NCBI RefSeq assembly: GCF_029953635.1
Contig: NZ_CP124543.1
Location: 5,621,455 to 5,685,454 of the forward strand
Origin: Halotia branconii CENA392
Lineage (GTDB): Bacteria; Cyanobacteriota; Cyanobacteriia; Cyanobacteriales; Nostocaceae
DNA length: 64,000 nucleotides
Reading direction: 5' to 3'
Numbering within the stretch: the stretch's first letter is position 1; the number at the start of each line of letters is the position of its first letter. Shown here piece after piece: positions 50,346 through 59,779 of this stretch. Made by a program: the position numbers and the translations under genes. The notes beneath the pieces were generated by a model that saw only the letters and a program-made list of their open reading frames with translations, ran no database searches and had not been told where the DNA came from.

Positions 50346-53300
50346 TTACCACTCCAAGACTGCTCCAACTCCCTTTTCTTGTTCAAGACTAGACATTTGT
50401 TTTGGCATTAACAACTTGCCGAACTTAGCGTATAAAGCAGGTAACACTATTAATGTTAAGGCAGTAGAGGTAAACAATCCCCCCAATACCACCACCGCCA
50501 AAGGTTGCAAAATTTCTTTACCCGCACCCGTACCAATGACTAAAGGAACCATTCCCAAAGCAGAGGTCAAAGCTGTCATTAAAATAGCTACCAAACGTTC
50601 CATCGATCCTTCAAAAATGACTTCCTTTAAAGTCATTCCCTGTGCCAGCTTATTGTTGTAATTATCTACCAGTAGTAAGCCGTTGCGTGTCGCTACGCCA
50701 AATAAGGTAATAAAGCCTACCAAGGAAGCTACAGAGATGATACCGCCCCCTAAAGCAATGGAAAATATTCCGCCAACCACTGCCAAAGGTAAGTTAATCA
50801 TAATCATCAACATTGCGGCGACAGATTTAACGGCAAAGTACATTAATATACTAATAAAAACAATTGCCAATCCTCCAAATACTAGGAAACTTTGAGTAGC
50901 GCGTTGTTCTGACTCAAACTGACCGCCGTATTGAATAAAGTAACCTGTGGGCAATTGTACTGAATTTTTGACTTGAGCTTGAATTTCCTCTACTACAGAA
51001 CCTAAATCTCGTCCTGATACGTTTGCAGATACAACAATGAGGCGAGAAACATTTTCACGGTTAATTGTATTGGGGCCAGTGCCATAATCTATACTGGCGA
51101 CTTGAGCGAGAGGAATTTTTTGACCTGTGGGAGTATCTACTAGTAAATTACGAATAATATCTAAATTATTCCGAGCATCTTTTTTTAACCACACTACCAA
51201 GTCAAACAGTTGTTGGTCTTTGAGAATCTGAGATACTACTCGTCCATTGAAAGCAGTTTCTACTATCTCACTTAGATTACCCACAGTTAAGCCATAACGA
51301 GCTGCTGCTTCGCGGTTAAATTGAATTTGTAATTGTTTAATTGGGACTTGGGGTTCGAGTTGTAAGTCTACGAGTCCGGGAATATTACTCACCGTCGCCT
51401 CAATTTGGGAACCCAAACGGCGTAATTCCTCTAAATCGGGGCCGAAAATTTTGATGGCGATCGCACTTCTTACCCCGGATAATACTTCATCCATGCGGTG
51501 AGAAATAAACCCACCAATATTAGGCGCAGCACCGGGTATTTTGGCAAATTCCGCTCGCAGTTTTTCAATACTTCCTTGCCTATCTTTCAATCCCTCTGCA
51601 CTCAGTTCTACATCCAAATGTCCTAAGTTAACTCCGCCTGCATCTGCATCCCCAGGGGCGCGTCCAGCCCGTAACTGCACTGATTTAAATCGTTGATCGT
51701 TTTTAAGCGCATCCTGCATAGCAAATCCAACTTGATTTGTCGCTTCTAGAGAACTTCCTGGATAAAGCAGCACTGCGTTGACTAAAGATGGTTCTTGGAA
51801 CTCCGGTAAAAACACCCGCCCTAAATTTGGGAGAATAACCAAAGATGCTACTAAAGATGCTGCTGCGATCACTAAAATAATTGTCGGGAACCGCATCGAA
51901 AAATTCAGAATCGGTCGATAAAGTCGCTGTGAGAAAGCACTCACCCACGTATCATCGGCAGGTAATTGTCTGTTCGCCAACAAAATCGCACATAAAGCAG
52001 GAGAAAGGGTCATTGCTACAAAAGTAGAAGCAAAAATTGACACCAAGTAAGCAACTCCCATCGGTGCAAATATCCTTCCTTCCACGCCTGTCAATGAGAA
52101 AATTGGGGCAAAGACAACAGCAATAATTACGGTAGAAAAAATCACACTAACTCTGACTTCGACAGAGGTATCATATACAACTTTAAAAGGATTTACAGGA
52201 GTTCCCGCTAGCTGATTCTTTCGCAAACCCCGGTAGGCGTTTTCCATATCAACGATCGAATCGTCCACTACCGAACCTATTGCGACAGCTAATCCTCCTA
52301 ATGTCATAGTATTGATACCCTGACCAAACCAGCCCAAAATCATCATCCCAATCAGAACTGATAAAGGAATGGCGCTCAGGGTAATTACGGCGGTACGCCA
52401 GTTCATCAAAAACATCAGCAGGATAATCGAAACAATGATGATACCGTCGCGTAGAGAACTGGTAACATTTGCGATCGCAGCATCGATAAAATTATTTTGG
52501 CGGAAGGTTTCTATCACTTTCACATCTTTAGGCAAACCAGCTTTAACTTCCTCCATTGCTCTTTCAATGGCTCTGGTGACAGTCGGAGTATCATATTGGG
52601 GTTGCTTGTTAACCATCACCGCGATCGCTCTTTGACCGTTTAAACTGCCATCTCCACGTTTGAGGGCTGCACCAATTCGCACATCTGCTATATCTTTAAG
52701 TAAAATTGGCGTACCATTGCGATCTGTAATTGCCGAATTTCCCAATTGCTCAACTGATTCGATACGTCCTACGCCCCGAATTACTATTTCTTGGTCGGGA
52801 TTAATTAAAAAGCCACCCGCAGCATTGACATTTGCGCCTTTGGCTGCTACCGTTACTTCTTCTAAAGTGACATTAAAAGCCTTGAGCTTGGCGGGATCGA
52901 CTAAAACCTGATACTGGCGGACATCACCGCCATAAGCAATTACCTGAGAAACACCTGGTACAGCTAGCAGTCGATTGGTAATATCTCGGTCTACCAACCG
53001 CCGCACTTCCATCATGGGAGTTGTTTCGGTAGTTAAAGCATATTCCAGAACTGTACCAATAGGTGAAGAAATCGGAGAAATTTGCGGATTTTCCACACCC
53101 TCTGGTAATTTCTGTACAGCTTGTTGCAATCGTTCTGTGACTAATTGCCGTGCTTGATAAACATTAGTACCCCACTTAAAAATTACCTTCACCACAGAAA
53201 TACCAACTGCTGAAGAAGAACGTACCGTTTCTACTCCCGGCGTACCATTAACTGCGCTTTCAATTGGCAAGGTAATGAGAGATTCGACTTCTTCAGGAGC

Positions 53301-53468
53301 GAGTCCTGGAGCTTCAGTTTGAATTTCTACCTGGGGTGGGGCAAAATCGGGAAAAACATCTAAGGGCATTTGAGTGAGGTTATACACACCCAAAAAAGTC
53401 ACAACAATTGCCCCTAGCACTACTATCCAGCGTTGGACAATCGACCACTTGAGAATAGCATTTAACAT
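50346..53468 (-). CDS. heavy-metal RND efflux permease (CusA/CzcA family)
   Basis: A 1040-residue RND transporter with the duplicated six-helix plan and two large periplasmic loops. The helix-4 signature AVAIGSVVDDSIVDMENAYR contains the proton-relay acids. The N terminus QRWIVVLGAIVVTFLG, the porter loop TPGVETVRSSSAVG and the central FLPEFQEPSLVN fit the HME subfamily that exports monovalent or divalent metals. The neighbourhood (oxidase, Csp, CopM-like protein) suggests copper or silver, but the sequence alone does not separate CusA from CzcA. The membrane fusion partner is upstream; no outer-membrane channel is in the window. Confidence 0.92.
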   Translation of the reverse strand: MLNAILKWSIVQRWIVVLGAIVVTFLGVYNLTQMPLDVFPDFAPPQVEIQTEAPGLAPEEVESLITLPIESAVNGTPGVETVRSSSAVGISVVKVIFKWGTNVYQARQLVTERLQQAVQKLPEGVENPQISPISSPIGTVLEYALTTETTPMMEVRRLVDRDITNRLLAVPGVSQVIAYGGDVRQYQVLVDPAKLKAFNVTLEEVTVAAKGANVNAAGGFLINPDQEIVIRGVGRIESVEQLGNSAITDRNGTPILLKDIADVRIGAALKRGDGSLNGQRAIAVMVNKQPQYDTPTVTRAIERAMEEVKAGLPKDVKVIETFRQNNFIDAAIANVTSSLRDGIIIVSIILLMFLMNWRTAVITLSAIPLSVLIGMMILGWFGQGINTMTLGGLAVAIGSVVDDSIVDMENAYRGLRKNQLAGTPVNPFKVVYDTSVEVRVSVIFSTVIIAVVFAPIFSLTGVEGRIFAPMGVAYLVSIFASTFVAMTLSPALCAILLANRQLPADDTWVSAFSQRLYRPILNFSMRFPTIILVIAAASLVASLVILPNLGRVFLPEFQEPSLVNAVLLYPGSSLEATNQVGFAMQDALKNDQRFKSVQLRAGRAPGDADAGGVNLGHLDVELSAEGLKDRQGSIEKLRAEFAKIPGAAPNIGGFISHRMDEVLSGVRSAIAIKIFGPDLEELRRLGSQIEATVSNIPGLVDLQLEPQVPIKQLQIQFNREAAARYGLTVGNLSEIVETAFNGRVVSQILKDQQLFDLVVWLKKDARNNLDIIRNLLVDTPTGQKIPLAQVASIDYGTGPNTINRENVSRLIVVSANVSGRDLGSVVEEIQAQVKNSVQLPTGYFIQYGGQFESEQRATQSFLVFGGLAIVFISILMYFAVKSVAAMLMIMINLPLAVVGGIFSIALGGGIISVASLVGFITLFGVATRNGLLLVDNYNNKLAQGMTLKEVIFEGSMERLVAILMTALTSALGMVPLVIGTGAGKEILQPLAVVVLGGLFTSTALTLIVLPALYAKFGKLLMPKQMSSLEQEKGVGAVLEW

Positions 53469-53804
53469 ATTTTGTTTAATTTACAGCGATTTTCTTGTAA
53501 ATGAACCACATCTTTATATCTCACGCAAAGGCGCAAAGGCGCAAAGAAACAAAGAAATCCAGATATCAGCTTGTGGTCTAAATACATGAAAACTGCTTTA
53601 ATATCGTGCGTGCTGTTTTAAAGTATGGGTAATTGGGCGCTGCATAGTTGTGGGATGAATTGGTATTTTTAACCAAGGCAAAAAGCCGATTCTTTGCGCC
53701 TTTGCGCCTTTGCGTGTTAGCGTTCGCGGAGCGTCTCGTAGAGAAGCAGGGCGTAGCCCGACAAAAATCATCCCATTGTTCAGCAACGCCGATAATTAAT
53801 TTAG
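53469..53804. other. intergenic repeats between RND genes
   Basis: The 336 bases between cusB-like and cusA-like genes are filled with dispersed repeats: CACGCAAAGGCGCAAAGGCG near 53521, its inverted partner CTTTGCGCCTTTGCGCCTTT near 53692, and the palindrome GCGTCTCGTAGAGAAGC near 53733. The two form an imperfect large inverted structure. No gene is present. Confidence 0.6.
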
Positions 53805-55490
53805 TTAAGATTTGGGAAAATGAGGATCTTCATGCTCATTGATATCTGTGGTCGAAGCAGATAAAGCTGGCGATTTAGAATTATTGTGATAATTTTCTGT
53901 TTGTTCGACAGGTGTATCTAACTCTGAGGAATTACCTACTAGTAATAGCTGTTGTGACTTGTTATGACGACCATTCCAGAAAGCACCAGCCATAAAAGCT
54001 AAAGCAGCAGTTACAGCTACTCCCCCCACTCCCAACAACCATAGCAAGTACGGTGTTTTATTCTCTGTTGTCTGTGCAGGAGTTTCTCTGGCTTCGTCTT
54101 GTTCTGGTTTGCTACCCCCTCGCAGAGATTGAGCATACAATTGAGGCGCGCGCTGGGTAACAATCAAATCTCCTTCAAATAAACCAGTCTTAACTGCAAC
54201 CATGTCGCCAGAAGTTTGCCCTAAAGTAACTTCAACAGGTTGATAAGCATTGCCATTCTGCACGTAAACTTGTTTTTTATCATTTACATCAACTATAGCT
54301 GAGTTGGGAATAGCCAAACTAGGTGCGGAGGTTTGGTCTGTCAAGACTTCTAGTTCTGCAAACATCCCTGGTTTAAGGATTCCGCCAAAGTTATTTATTT
54401 GAGCTTTTACAGGTATTATCTGCGTTTCACCTTCTATTACAGACCCGATTACGGTAATTTTTCCAGTAAAAGTGCGGTTAGGTACAGAAGCAACTTTAAC
54501 ACTTACCCGTTGACCTGTTCTTACCTGGACTAAATCTTTTTCATAAATATTAGCTGTAGCAAAAACTTGACTATCATTGATAATCGTCATTAGCTTGCCA
54601 CCTGCATCCTCAAATGTTTGACCGATTGTCACTTCCCTGTCTGCAACTTTACCTGTGATAGGCGCAGTCACCGTGACTAGTCCCTTAGCATTACCTCTGT
54701 TACCCAGTTGTTGCAGCCTAGTTTGATAAGTAGTATTGCTGAGTTGAATACGTCTTTTAGCAACGTCAACTGCGGCTTGAGCGCGTTTGAGTTGATTTTC
54801 AGCCTCAATTACATCTCGACGGCTATTAGCTTTGGTGAGTTCGGCTTTAGCTCCTGCCAGTTGGGTTTGCGATTCTAGGGAATTGCGTCGGGGTAAAGCA
54901 CCTGTATCAGCTAATTGCTTATCTTTGTCGTATTTTTCTTGAGCAAAGTCAACTTGACTCTGTGCTTGGGCGATTTCAGAAGCAGCTATTTGTTGATATC
55001 TTTGGTAGTTTTGTTGAGCTAGTCGTAAGTCAGCTTGTGCTTGCTGTAAATCAGCTTGAGCTTGTGCTAATTTTTCTTGAGATTCAACGCGCAATGTTAC
55101 CAAATCAGGGCTAGTAACAACGGCAACAGGTTGTCCTTTTGTTACATTTGCACCTGGTTCCACCAACAACTCAACTACTTTCGCCCCAGAAATGGGGGTA
55201 GTCACTTCCACTTTTTGGCTAGGTAGAGTTTCAATTTGTCCTGTGGCTTTAATCCCTACTGCTAGCTGCTGACGCTTGACTGGCTCGACTTTAATCCCCA
55301 ACCGTTGAGCAGTTTGAGTATCAACTTGAATTGAGTCAGTAGTATTAGTAGTTTGATTTCCTTGATGAAATTCGTCTCCGTGTCCAGCGTGTGCTAGGAC
55401 AACTGCGGGAGTTGTCAGTAATATTAAGCCAAGGAGTGTCCCAGAAACACTACCAATTGCTGTAGGTGGCTTGAGATAGGAGTTGGACAT
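53805..55490 (-). CDS. RND efflux membrane fusion protein (CusB/CzcB family)
   Basis: A 561-residue periplasmic adaptor. After a signal sequence (residues 12-33) comes a His-rich start (HAGHGDEFHQGNQ). The lipoyl/barrel-sandwich halves (VTTPISGAKVVELLVEPGAN and LVTVTAPITGKVADREVTIG) enclose an Ala/Gln-rich coiled-coil hairpin (about 140-265). A beta-barrel domain follows. Unusually, the C terminus has an extra membrane helix (LLWLLGVGGVAVTAALAFM) with a cytoplasmic tail. It belongs with the permease gene downstream, and direct-repeat box 3 lies about 100 bases upstream. Confidence 0.9.
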   Translation of the reverse strand: MSNSYLKPPTAIGSVSGTLLGLILLTTPAVVLAHAGHGDEFHQGNQTTNTTDSIQVDTQTAQRLGIKVEPVKRQQLAVGIKATGQIETLPSQKVEVTTPISGAKVVELLVEPGANVTKGQPVAVVTSPDLVTLRVESQEKLAQAQADLQQAQADLRLAQQNYQRYQQIAASEIAQAQSQVDFAQEKYDKDKQLADTGALPRRNSLESQTQLAGAKAELTKANSRRDVIEAENQLKRAQAAVDVAKRRIQLSNTTYQTRLQQLGNRGNAKGLVTVTAPITGKVADREVTIGQTFEDAGGKLMTIINDSQVFATANIYEKDLVQVRTGQRVSVKVASVPNRTFTGKITVIGSVIEGETQIIPVKAQINNFGGILKPGMFAELEVLTDQTSAPSLAIPNSAIVDVNDKKQVYVQNGNAYQPVEVTLGQTSGDMVAVKTGLFEGDLIVTQRAPQLYAQSLRGGSKPEQDEARETPAQTTENKTPYLLWLLGVGGVAVTAALAFMAGAFWNGRHNKSQQLLLVGNSSELDTPVEQTENYHNNSKSPALSASTTDINEHEDPHFPKS

Positions 55491-55592
55491 GGTGCTTTAA
55501 GTCCTTAAAGACCAGGGGAAATTGTGTATCGGTTTTGTATTATTAGTACGTATCGCGTTAGATATACACATTTTTTAGTCTTTCATATAGAA

Positions 55593-55610
55593 ATGAAATA
55601 AGGATGAAAT
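55593..55610. promoter_or_regulatory. direct-repeat box 3 (ATGAAAT-AAGG-ATGAAAT)
   Basis: It lies 103 bases upstream of the RND membrane fusion gene start on the minus strand, so it probably controls the efflux operon. Confidence 0.7.
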
Positions 55611-55712
55611 CGCACTCACATTACTCCTGAAATCAAGCAATACACAGCTAAAAGTTTCAAGAATCTTGCCTATTAGTAATCCACAATTGGTAAAAAGCAA
55701 TAAATAATTAAC

Positions 55713-56405
55713 TTACTTGTTGTACCAAGTTTGTCGCCATTGCTTCATTTGGTTAATCTCTGTTTGTTGGGAAGCAATAATCTCTCGCGCCAATTGCTTG
55801 ATTTCTGGACGTTGAGATTTATTCAAAGCATCTTTTGCCATTGTTAAGGCTCCTTCATGATGACCAATCATGGCATTCATAAACCGCAAATCAAACTCAG
55901 CATCAGCAGTTCCCAGATCCTCAACCATAGCCATACTTTTTTGCTGTTCTGTAGACATCGGTACTACTGGTTTATCCTTACCACCATAGGCAACAAGTAA
56001 ATCACTTGCTTGGGGATACCAAGATTGTCGCCACTTCCGTAATAGTTCGTTTTCTTCTTTACTTTGAGTGACAATAATATTACGTGCTAGGCTCTTAATC
56101 TCCGGTCTTTGAGATTTTTGTTCAGCTTCTTTAGCCATTTGGATTGCTCCTTGATGATGCAATCTCATTGCATCAATAAACCGTAAATCATAGTTAGTAT
56201 CAGCAAGGCCTAAACCCATTGCCATGCTGTGGTTCATGCCATCACCGTGTTGCATCTGTTGGTTTTCGCTGGCTTGAGTAACGATGGGATTTGGCGTTTG
56301 GGTTTGGGAAGTTGTTGTAGAACAAGCAGTTAGTACACTACTCACAGATGCGATCGCTACAAAGGTAAACGCAATAAATCCGGTTTTTTCAGTTAGAAAT
56401 TGCAT
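55713..56405 (-). CDS. copM: CopM-like periplasmic protein with two DUF305 domains
   Basis: A 230-residue exported protein from the ATG at 56405 (an ATG ten codons earlier at 56435 is also open). A signal sequence ends at a lipobox-like VLTACS. Two DUF305 repeats follow, each with a D-x-R-F-[IM]-[DN]-A-M-x-x-H-H-x-G-A core: FIDAMRLHHQGAIQMAKEA and FMNAMIGHHEGALTMAKDA. Met/His residues (MQHGDGMNHSMAM) precede them. Synechocystis CopM also has two DUF305 domains and binds copper outside the plasma membrane. Next to it, in opposite orientation, is a two-component system, similar to the copMRS cluster. Direct-repeat box 4 lies upstream. Confidence 0.8.
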   Translation of the reverse strand: MQFLTEKTGFIAFTFVAIASVSSVLTACSTTTSQTQTPNPIVTQASENQQMQHGDGMNHSMAMGLGLADTNYDLRFIDAMRLHHQGAIQMAKEAEQKSQRPEIKSLARNIIVTQSKEENELLRKWRQSWYPQASDLLVAYGGKDKPVVPMSTEQQKSMAMVEDLGTADAEFDLRFMNAMIGHHEGALTMAKDALNKSQRPEIKQLAREIIASQQTEINQMKQWRQTWYNK

Positions 56406-56533
56406 AACTTTTAAATCTATCTTTGACTTATTCACAACTCAATTGCTTTATTTGGGAATTTTAATTACACCAAAAATTGTTGTAATCTGCTGTATTTTCT
56501 GTACCTATTTATTAACCATCATGATGTCAACAG

Positions 56534-56551
56534 ATGAAATTTGGATGAAAT
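56534..56551. promoter_or_regulatory. direct-repeat box 4 (ATGAAAT-TTGG-ATGAAAT)
   Basis: It lies 129 bases upstream of the chosen copM start (minus strand) and about 500 bases upstream of the response-regulator gene. Confidence 0.7.
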
Positions 56552-56623
56552 TTACTCATTTCCAATTGCCAAATTATTTAGAAATTTGGGCTTTTGAACC
56601 ATAGGGCTGTTAAGCACACAAGA

Positions 56624-56636
56624 ATGAAATCAGGAT
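56624..56636. promoter_or_regulatory. half direct-repeat box 5 (ATGAAAT-CAGG-AT)
   Basis: The first heptamer and spacer match the other boxes, but the second half is lost after AT. It lies on the side facing the response-regulator gene and may be a weak site. Confidence 0.4.
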
Positions 56637-56693
56637 CTTCCATAAGTAGTAAATTACTTTTACCTTAGTAGCAGGAGCAAGTTTTTAAGGTAA

Positions 56694-56969
56694 TTGCAGC
56701 AAAAGGCAAAACTACTACAGCGTTTTGATTCAGTAACTTTTAGAGTACCAACTCATAAAGTATTGGCACGTCGTAATGAAAAAGTGATTATTTATACACT
56801 AGTTTCTTTTAATACTAATACACTCTCTCAATTCGGCACAGTCAGAAATATCGCTGCAAATAATGATATTGGGGCAGCGATCGCAATGGCACAATACATT
56901 GACGAATCCATTAATGTTGGTTGGGGATTTGATACTAATAAATTTGGCTGGCGCGTCAATATTTTATAA
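56694..56969 (+). CDS. doubtful hypothetical protein upstream of response regulator
   Basis: A 91-residue open frame beginning with TTG, without a clear binding site. The product has moderate hydrophobicity (VIIYTLVSFNT, AAIAMAQYIDES) and ends DTNKFGWRVNIL. I recognise no family; it might be a real small gene or the remnant of one. It lies between CopM and the two-component system. Confidence 0.35.
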   Translation: MQQKAKLLQRFDSVTFRVPTHKVLARRNEKVIIYTLVSFNTNTLSQFGTVRNIAANNDIGAAIAMAQYIDESINVGWGFDTNKFGWRVNIL

Positions 56970-57058
56970 ATTTTGCCAACCTATTAATAGGGGTATCCCT
57001 ATGGCGAACTATGCTAAAATCACAAATTTGCAATGAACTTTTAAATATCCAGTTTGAT

Positions 57059-57763
57059 ATGAGGGTGTTACTAGTTGAAGATGAGCCGGATTTGGGGGCT
57101 GCTATTAAGCGTACTTTAAATCAACAAAAGTATTTAGTTGACTGGGTTATGGATGGTAATGAAGCATGGGCTTACTTAGAAAATATTTCAGCGCAATATA
57201 CAGTAGCGATTTTTGATTGGATGCTTCCAGGAATTAGCGGTTTAGAATTATGTAAAAGACTGCGTTATAAAGGTAATCCTCTTCCTATCCTGATGCTAAC
57301 TGCTAAAGATAAAATGGAAGATAAAGTTGCCGGACTGGATGCAGGTGCTGATGACTATTTAGTAAAACCCTTCGGCATGGTAGAACTACTGGCACGATTG
57401 CGAGCTTTGCAACGTCGTTCTCCACACCTACAACCCCAACAATTAACTGTTGGTAAATTGACTCTAGATTATGGCAAAAGTACAGTTGTCAGAAAAAATA
57501 CAACAGGTGAACAGCAAAGCATACTATTAACTAATAAAGAGTTCCAATTATTGGAATATTTTATGAACCATCCTAACCAGATTGTTACGACTGAGCAAAT
57601 TCGTAATCAAATTTGGGAAGTTAATGCGGAATCTAGTAGCAATGTAGTGGCAGCGCAAATACGTTTGTTACGTCGTAAACTTACAAGTAACGACTGTCCT
57701 AACCCAATTGAAACTTTGCACGGTATGGGGTATCGTCTTAATTTTTCAGATGAATCAAAATAA
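57059..57763 (+). CDS. OmpR-family response regulator (CopR/RppA-like)
   Basis: A 234-residue regulator from ATG 57059 (MRVLLVEDEPDLG); an ATG 16 codons earlier is open but atypical. The receiver domain has acidic residues Glu7-Asp8, phosphorylation site Asp53 (AIFDWMLPG), Thr81 and Lys103 (LVKPFG). The C-terminal winged helix contains ILLTNKEFQLLEYFM and RRKLTSNDCPNPIETLHGMG. It precedes and overlaps its histidine kinase by 14 bases. Position inside the copper island and repeated 11-bp-phased boxes suggest a metal-sensing pair like CopRS; RppA/NrsR-type nickel regulators are close alternatives. Confidence 0.9.
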   Translation: MRVLLVEDEPDLGAAIKRTLNQQKYLVDWVMDGNEAWAYLENISAQYTVAIFDWMLPGISGLELCKRLRYKGNPLPILMLTAKDKMEDKVAGLDAGADDYLVKPFGMVELLARLRALQRRSPHLQPQQLTVGKLTLDYGKSTVVRKNTTGEQQSILLTNKEFQLLEYFMNHPNQIVTTEQIRNQIWEVNAESSSNVVAAQIRLLRRKLTSNDCPNPIETLHGMGYRLNFSDESK

Positions 57764-59093
57764 ACTGTTTCGGCTTACCCGCATTCGATTAGCTCTGTAT
57801 TACGCTATTGTTATGGGTTTAATTTTAAGCCTATTTGCTTTTGGCTTTTACAGATCAGTGTTTCATGCACATGTGGTAGCTTTAGACAGTGAAATTGAGT
57901 CTGTAGCTGGGACACTGCACGACAGTATCGAACTAAAATTGCAAGAACCTGGACGTTTGGAACCTTTAGCGCTCAAGTTATTTTCAAATATAGATAAATG
58001 TAGAGTTGAAAATAGTAAATGTATTCAAAAACAACCGCATCCTAAACGTCATCTTCTGGGTATTGTTACTAAGTCCAGTTACTATATACGTTTTTTTGAT
58101 ACTTCAGGAAAATTAATTGCTAATGCTGGTTATTATCCAGAGGGATTACCTGATGTTTTTAATCCAAAAACTTGGCAATTTCTCAAAAATAGCAGAGGCA
58201 ACGAATATCATCAAATTACTCTATCTCTGCATACCCAAAATTATCAAGATTGGGGATATATGCAAGTAGGCCGAAGTTTAGAAGAGTTTAATCATTACTT
58301 AGATAGTGTAAAACTAATTTTGATATTAGGGTTGCTAATGGCGATGGGTATGATTGCTGGTGCTAGTTGGTGGCTATCAGGATTAGCTATGCAACCAATT
58401 TATCAATCCTACCGACAAATTCAACAGTTTACAGCCGATGTCGCACATGAATTAAGAACGCCTTTAGCTGCAACGATCGCAACGGTAGAATCAGCACTAT
58501 TAATGTCAAAAATAGATGAAGAAACACGGGACATACTGCAAACAATACAGCGTCAAAATCAAAGGCTAACAACTTTAGTTGTTGATATGTTGATGCTAGC
58601 ACGTTTAGATAGGCAAGCTCAAAAGTTACAGCATGAAGTTTGTTGCCTAGATGATATTGTTAGCGATTTAATTGAAGAGTTTGAGGCAATGGCAACTGCC
58701 GCAGAAGTAAAGCTGACATCTATAATCCGAGTTAAGCAAAATCTGAATATTATAGGGAATGCTGATCAGCTTTATCGATTGGTTGCTAACTTAATTGTCA
58801 ATGCAATTCAATACACACCAAAAAAAGGGGAAGTAAAAGTTATATTGGAACGCAGTGATAATTATGCTGTAATTAAAGTTCAAGATACAGGTATTGGTAT
58901 TCCACAACATGAACTGATGCGAGTTTTTGATCGTTTTTATCGCTTAAGTAACGATCGCTCTCGTAACACTGGTGGTTCTGGATTAGGATTAGCCATTGCT
59001 CAAGCAATTATTCAGGCACATCAAGGCAAATTAAATGTACAAAGTGAATTTGGTAAAGGTAGCACTTTTACAGTTCAATTGTGGCTTCATTGA
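57750..59093 (+). CDS. sensor histidine kinase (CopS/RppB-like)
   Basis: A 447-residue membrane kinase from ATG 57750, which overlaps the regulator stop. Two membrane helices (about residues 14-34 and 188-208) enclose a periplasmic domain of about 150 residues with two cysteines seven apart (Cys84 and Cys91) and nearby His residues (PHPKRHL), which could bind metal. The kinase core has phospho-acceptor His233 (FTADVAHELRTPLA), N box NLIVNAIQYTP, G1 VQDTGIGIP and G2 GGSGLGLAIAQ. No HAMP domain is obvious. A strong terminator follows. Confidence 0.92.
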   Translation: MNQNKLFRLTRIRLALYYAIVMGLILSLFAFGFYRSVFHAHVVALDSEIESVAGTLHDSIELKLQEPGRLEPLALKLFSNIDKCRVENSKCIQKQPHPKRHLLGIVTKSSYYIRFFDTSGKLIANAGYYPEGLPDVFNPKTWQFLKNSRGNEYHQITLSLHTQNYQDWGYMQVGRSLEEFNHYLDSVKLILILGLLMAMGMIAGASWWLSGLAMQPIYQSYRQIQQFTADVAHELRTPLAATIATVESALLMSKIDEETRDILQTIQRQNQRLTTLVVDMLMLARLDRQAQKLQHEVCCLDDIVSDLIEEFEAMATAAEVKLTSIIRVKQNLNIIGNADQLYRLVANLIVNAIQYTPKKGEVKVILERSDNYAVIKVQDTGIGIPQHELMRVFDRFYRLSNDRSRNTGGSGLGLAIAQAIIQAHQGKLNVQSEFGKGSTFTVQLWLH

Positions 59094-59104
59094 TAATATT
59101 AATC

Positions 59105-59144
59105 ATCCCCAGCGATCGCTCAAACAGTTTGCTGGGGATTTTTA
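59105..59144 (+). terminator. rho-independent terminator after kinase gene
   Basis: ATCCCCAGC (59105-59113) and GCTGGGGAT (59131-59139) pair exactly and run into TTTTTAT, 12 bases after the kinase stop. Confidence 0.85.
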
Positions 59145-59353
59145 TAGAAAGCGGTGGGAAACTCCAGCCCTTCATGGGTGAACAGGGATACGCCCCGTCG
59201 CTTGGGGCATTACGATATTGTTCTACTTTTGCCAAATGAACAGACAATCGAACGTGGCGCAACCAACAGAAAACGCGAAGAAAGGGAGCATCGAATTACT
59301 ACAGTGATGTGGCGATGTCTGATATCATGTCCGGCTTATTAGTACAACTAGGG

Positions 59354-59761
59354 TTAATTTACAGCTTCCAGATTACTGAAAAATTCAATTAAATTACCAT
59401 CAGGATCTCGGAAATGCACTGTTCTCAATCCCCATGCTGGGCGATTTTGAGGTTGAGTGACAATTGTCACATTCTTTTCTTTAAGATACTGATACAGTTC
59501 ATCCACGTTATCTACTGCAAAAACTAAGGCTACTTTGTTATGACATTCAACACCTGAAGGTTGATAAGCGCTGGGAACTGCTTCAGCCATTAACTCTTTT
59601 CTAAATAAAGCTAGCTTGATACTATCTCCGGTGTGCAACTCGGCATACCAGCTATTTTCGTCGCCCCAATCAATACCAAATCCCAGCACATCGCGGTAAA
59701 ACAGAAAACAATCTTTAAAGTTGGAGACTAGCAGCCTGATGTGTGTTAACTGAAGTATCAT
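59354..59761 (-). CDS. VOC (glyoxalase/bleomycin-resistance fold) protein
   Basis: A 135-residue single VOC module: N-terminal LTHIRLLVSNFKDCFLFYRD and VLGFGIDWG, and C-terminal TVHFRDPDGNLIEFFSNLE with the metal-ligand type Glu near residue 128. Family members include glyoxalases, dioxygenases and resistance proteins; substrate is unknown. It starts 19 bases downstream of the miaE stop, so the two may be co-transcribed. Confidence 0.85.
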   Translation of the reverse strand: MILQLTHIRLLVSNFKDCFLFYRDVLGFGIDWGDENSWYAELHTGDSIKLALFRKELMAEAVPSAYQPSGVECHNKVALVFAVDNVDELYQYLKEKNVTIVTQPQNRPAWGLRTVHFRDPDGNLIEFFSNLEAVN

Positions 59762-59779
59762 ATCTCTTGCGTAATTCTA

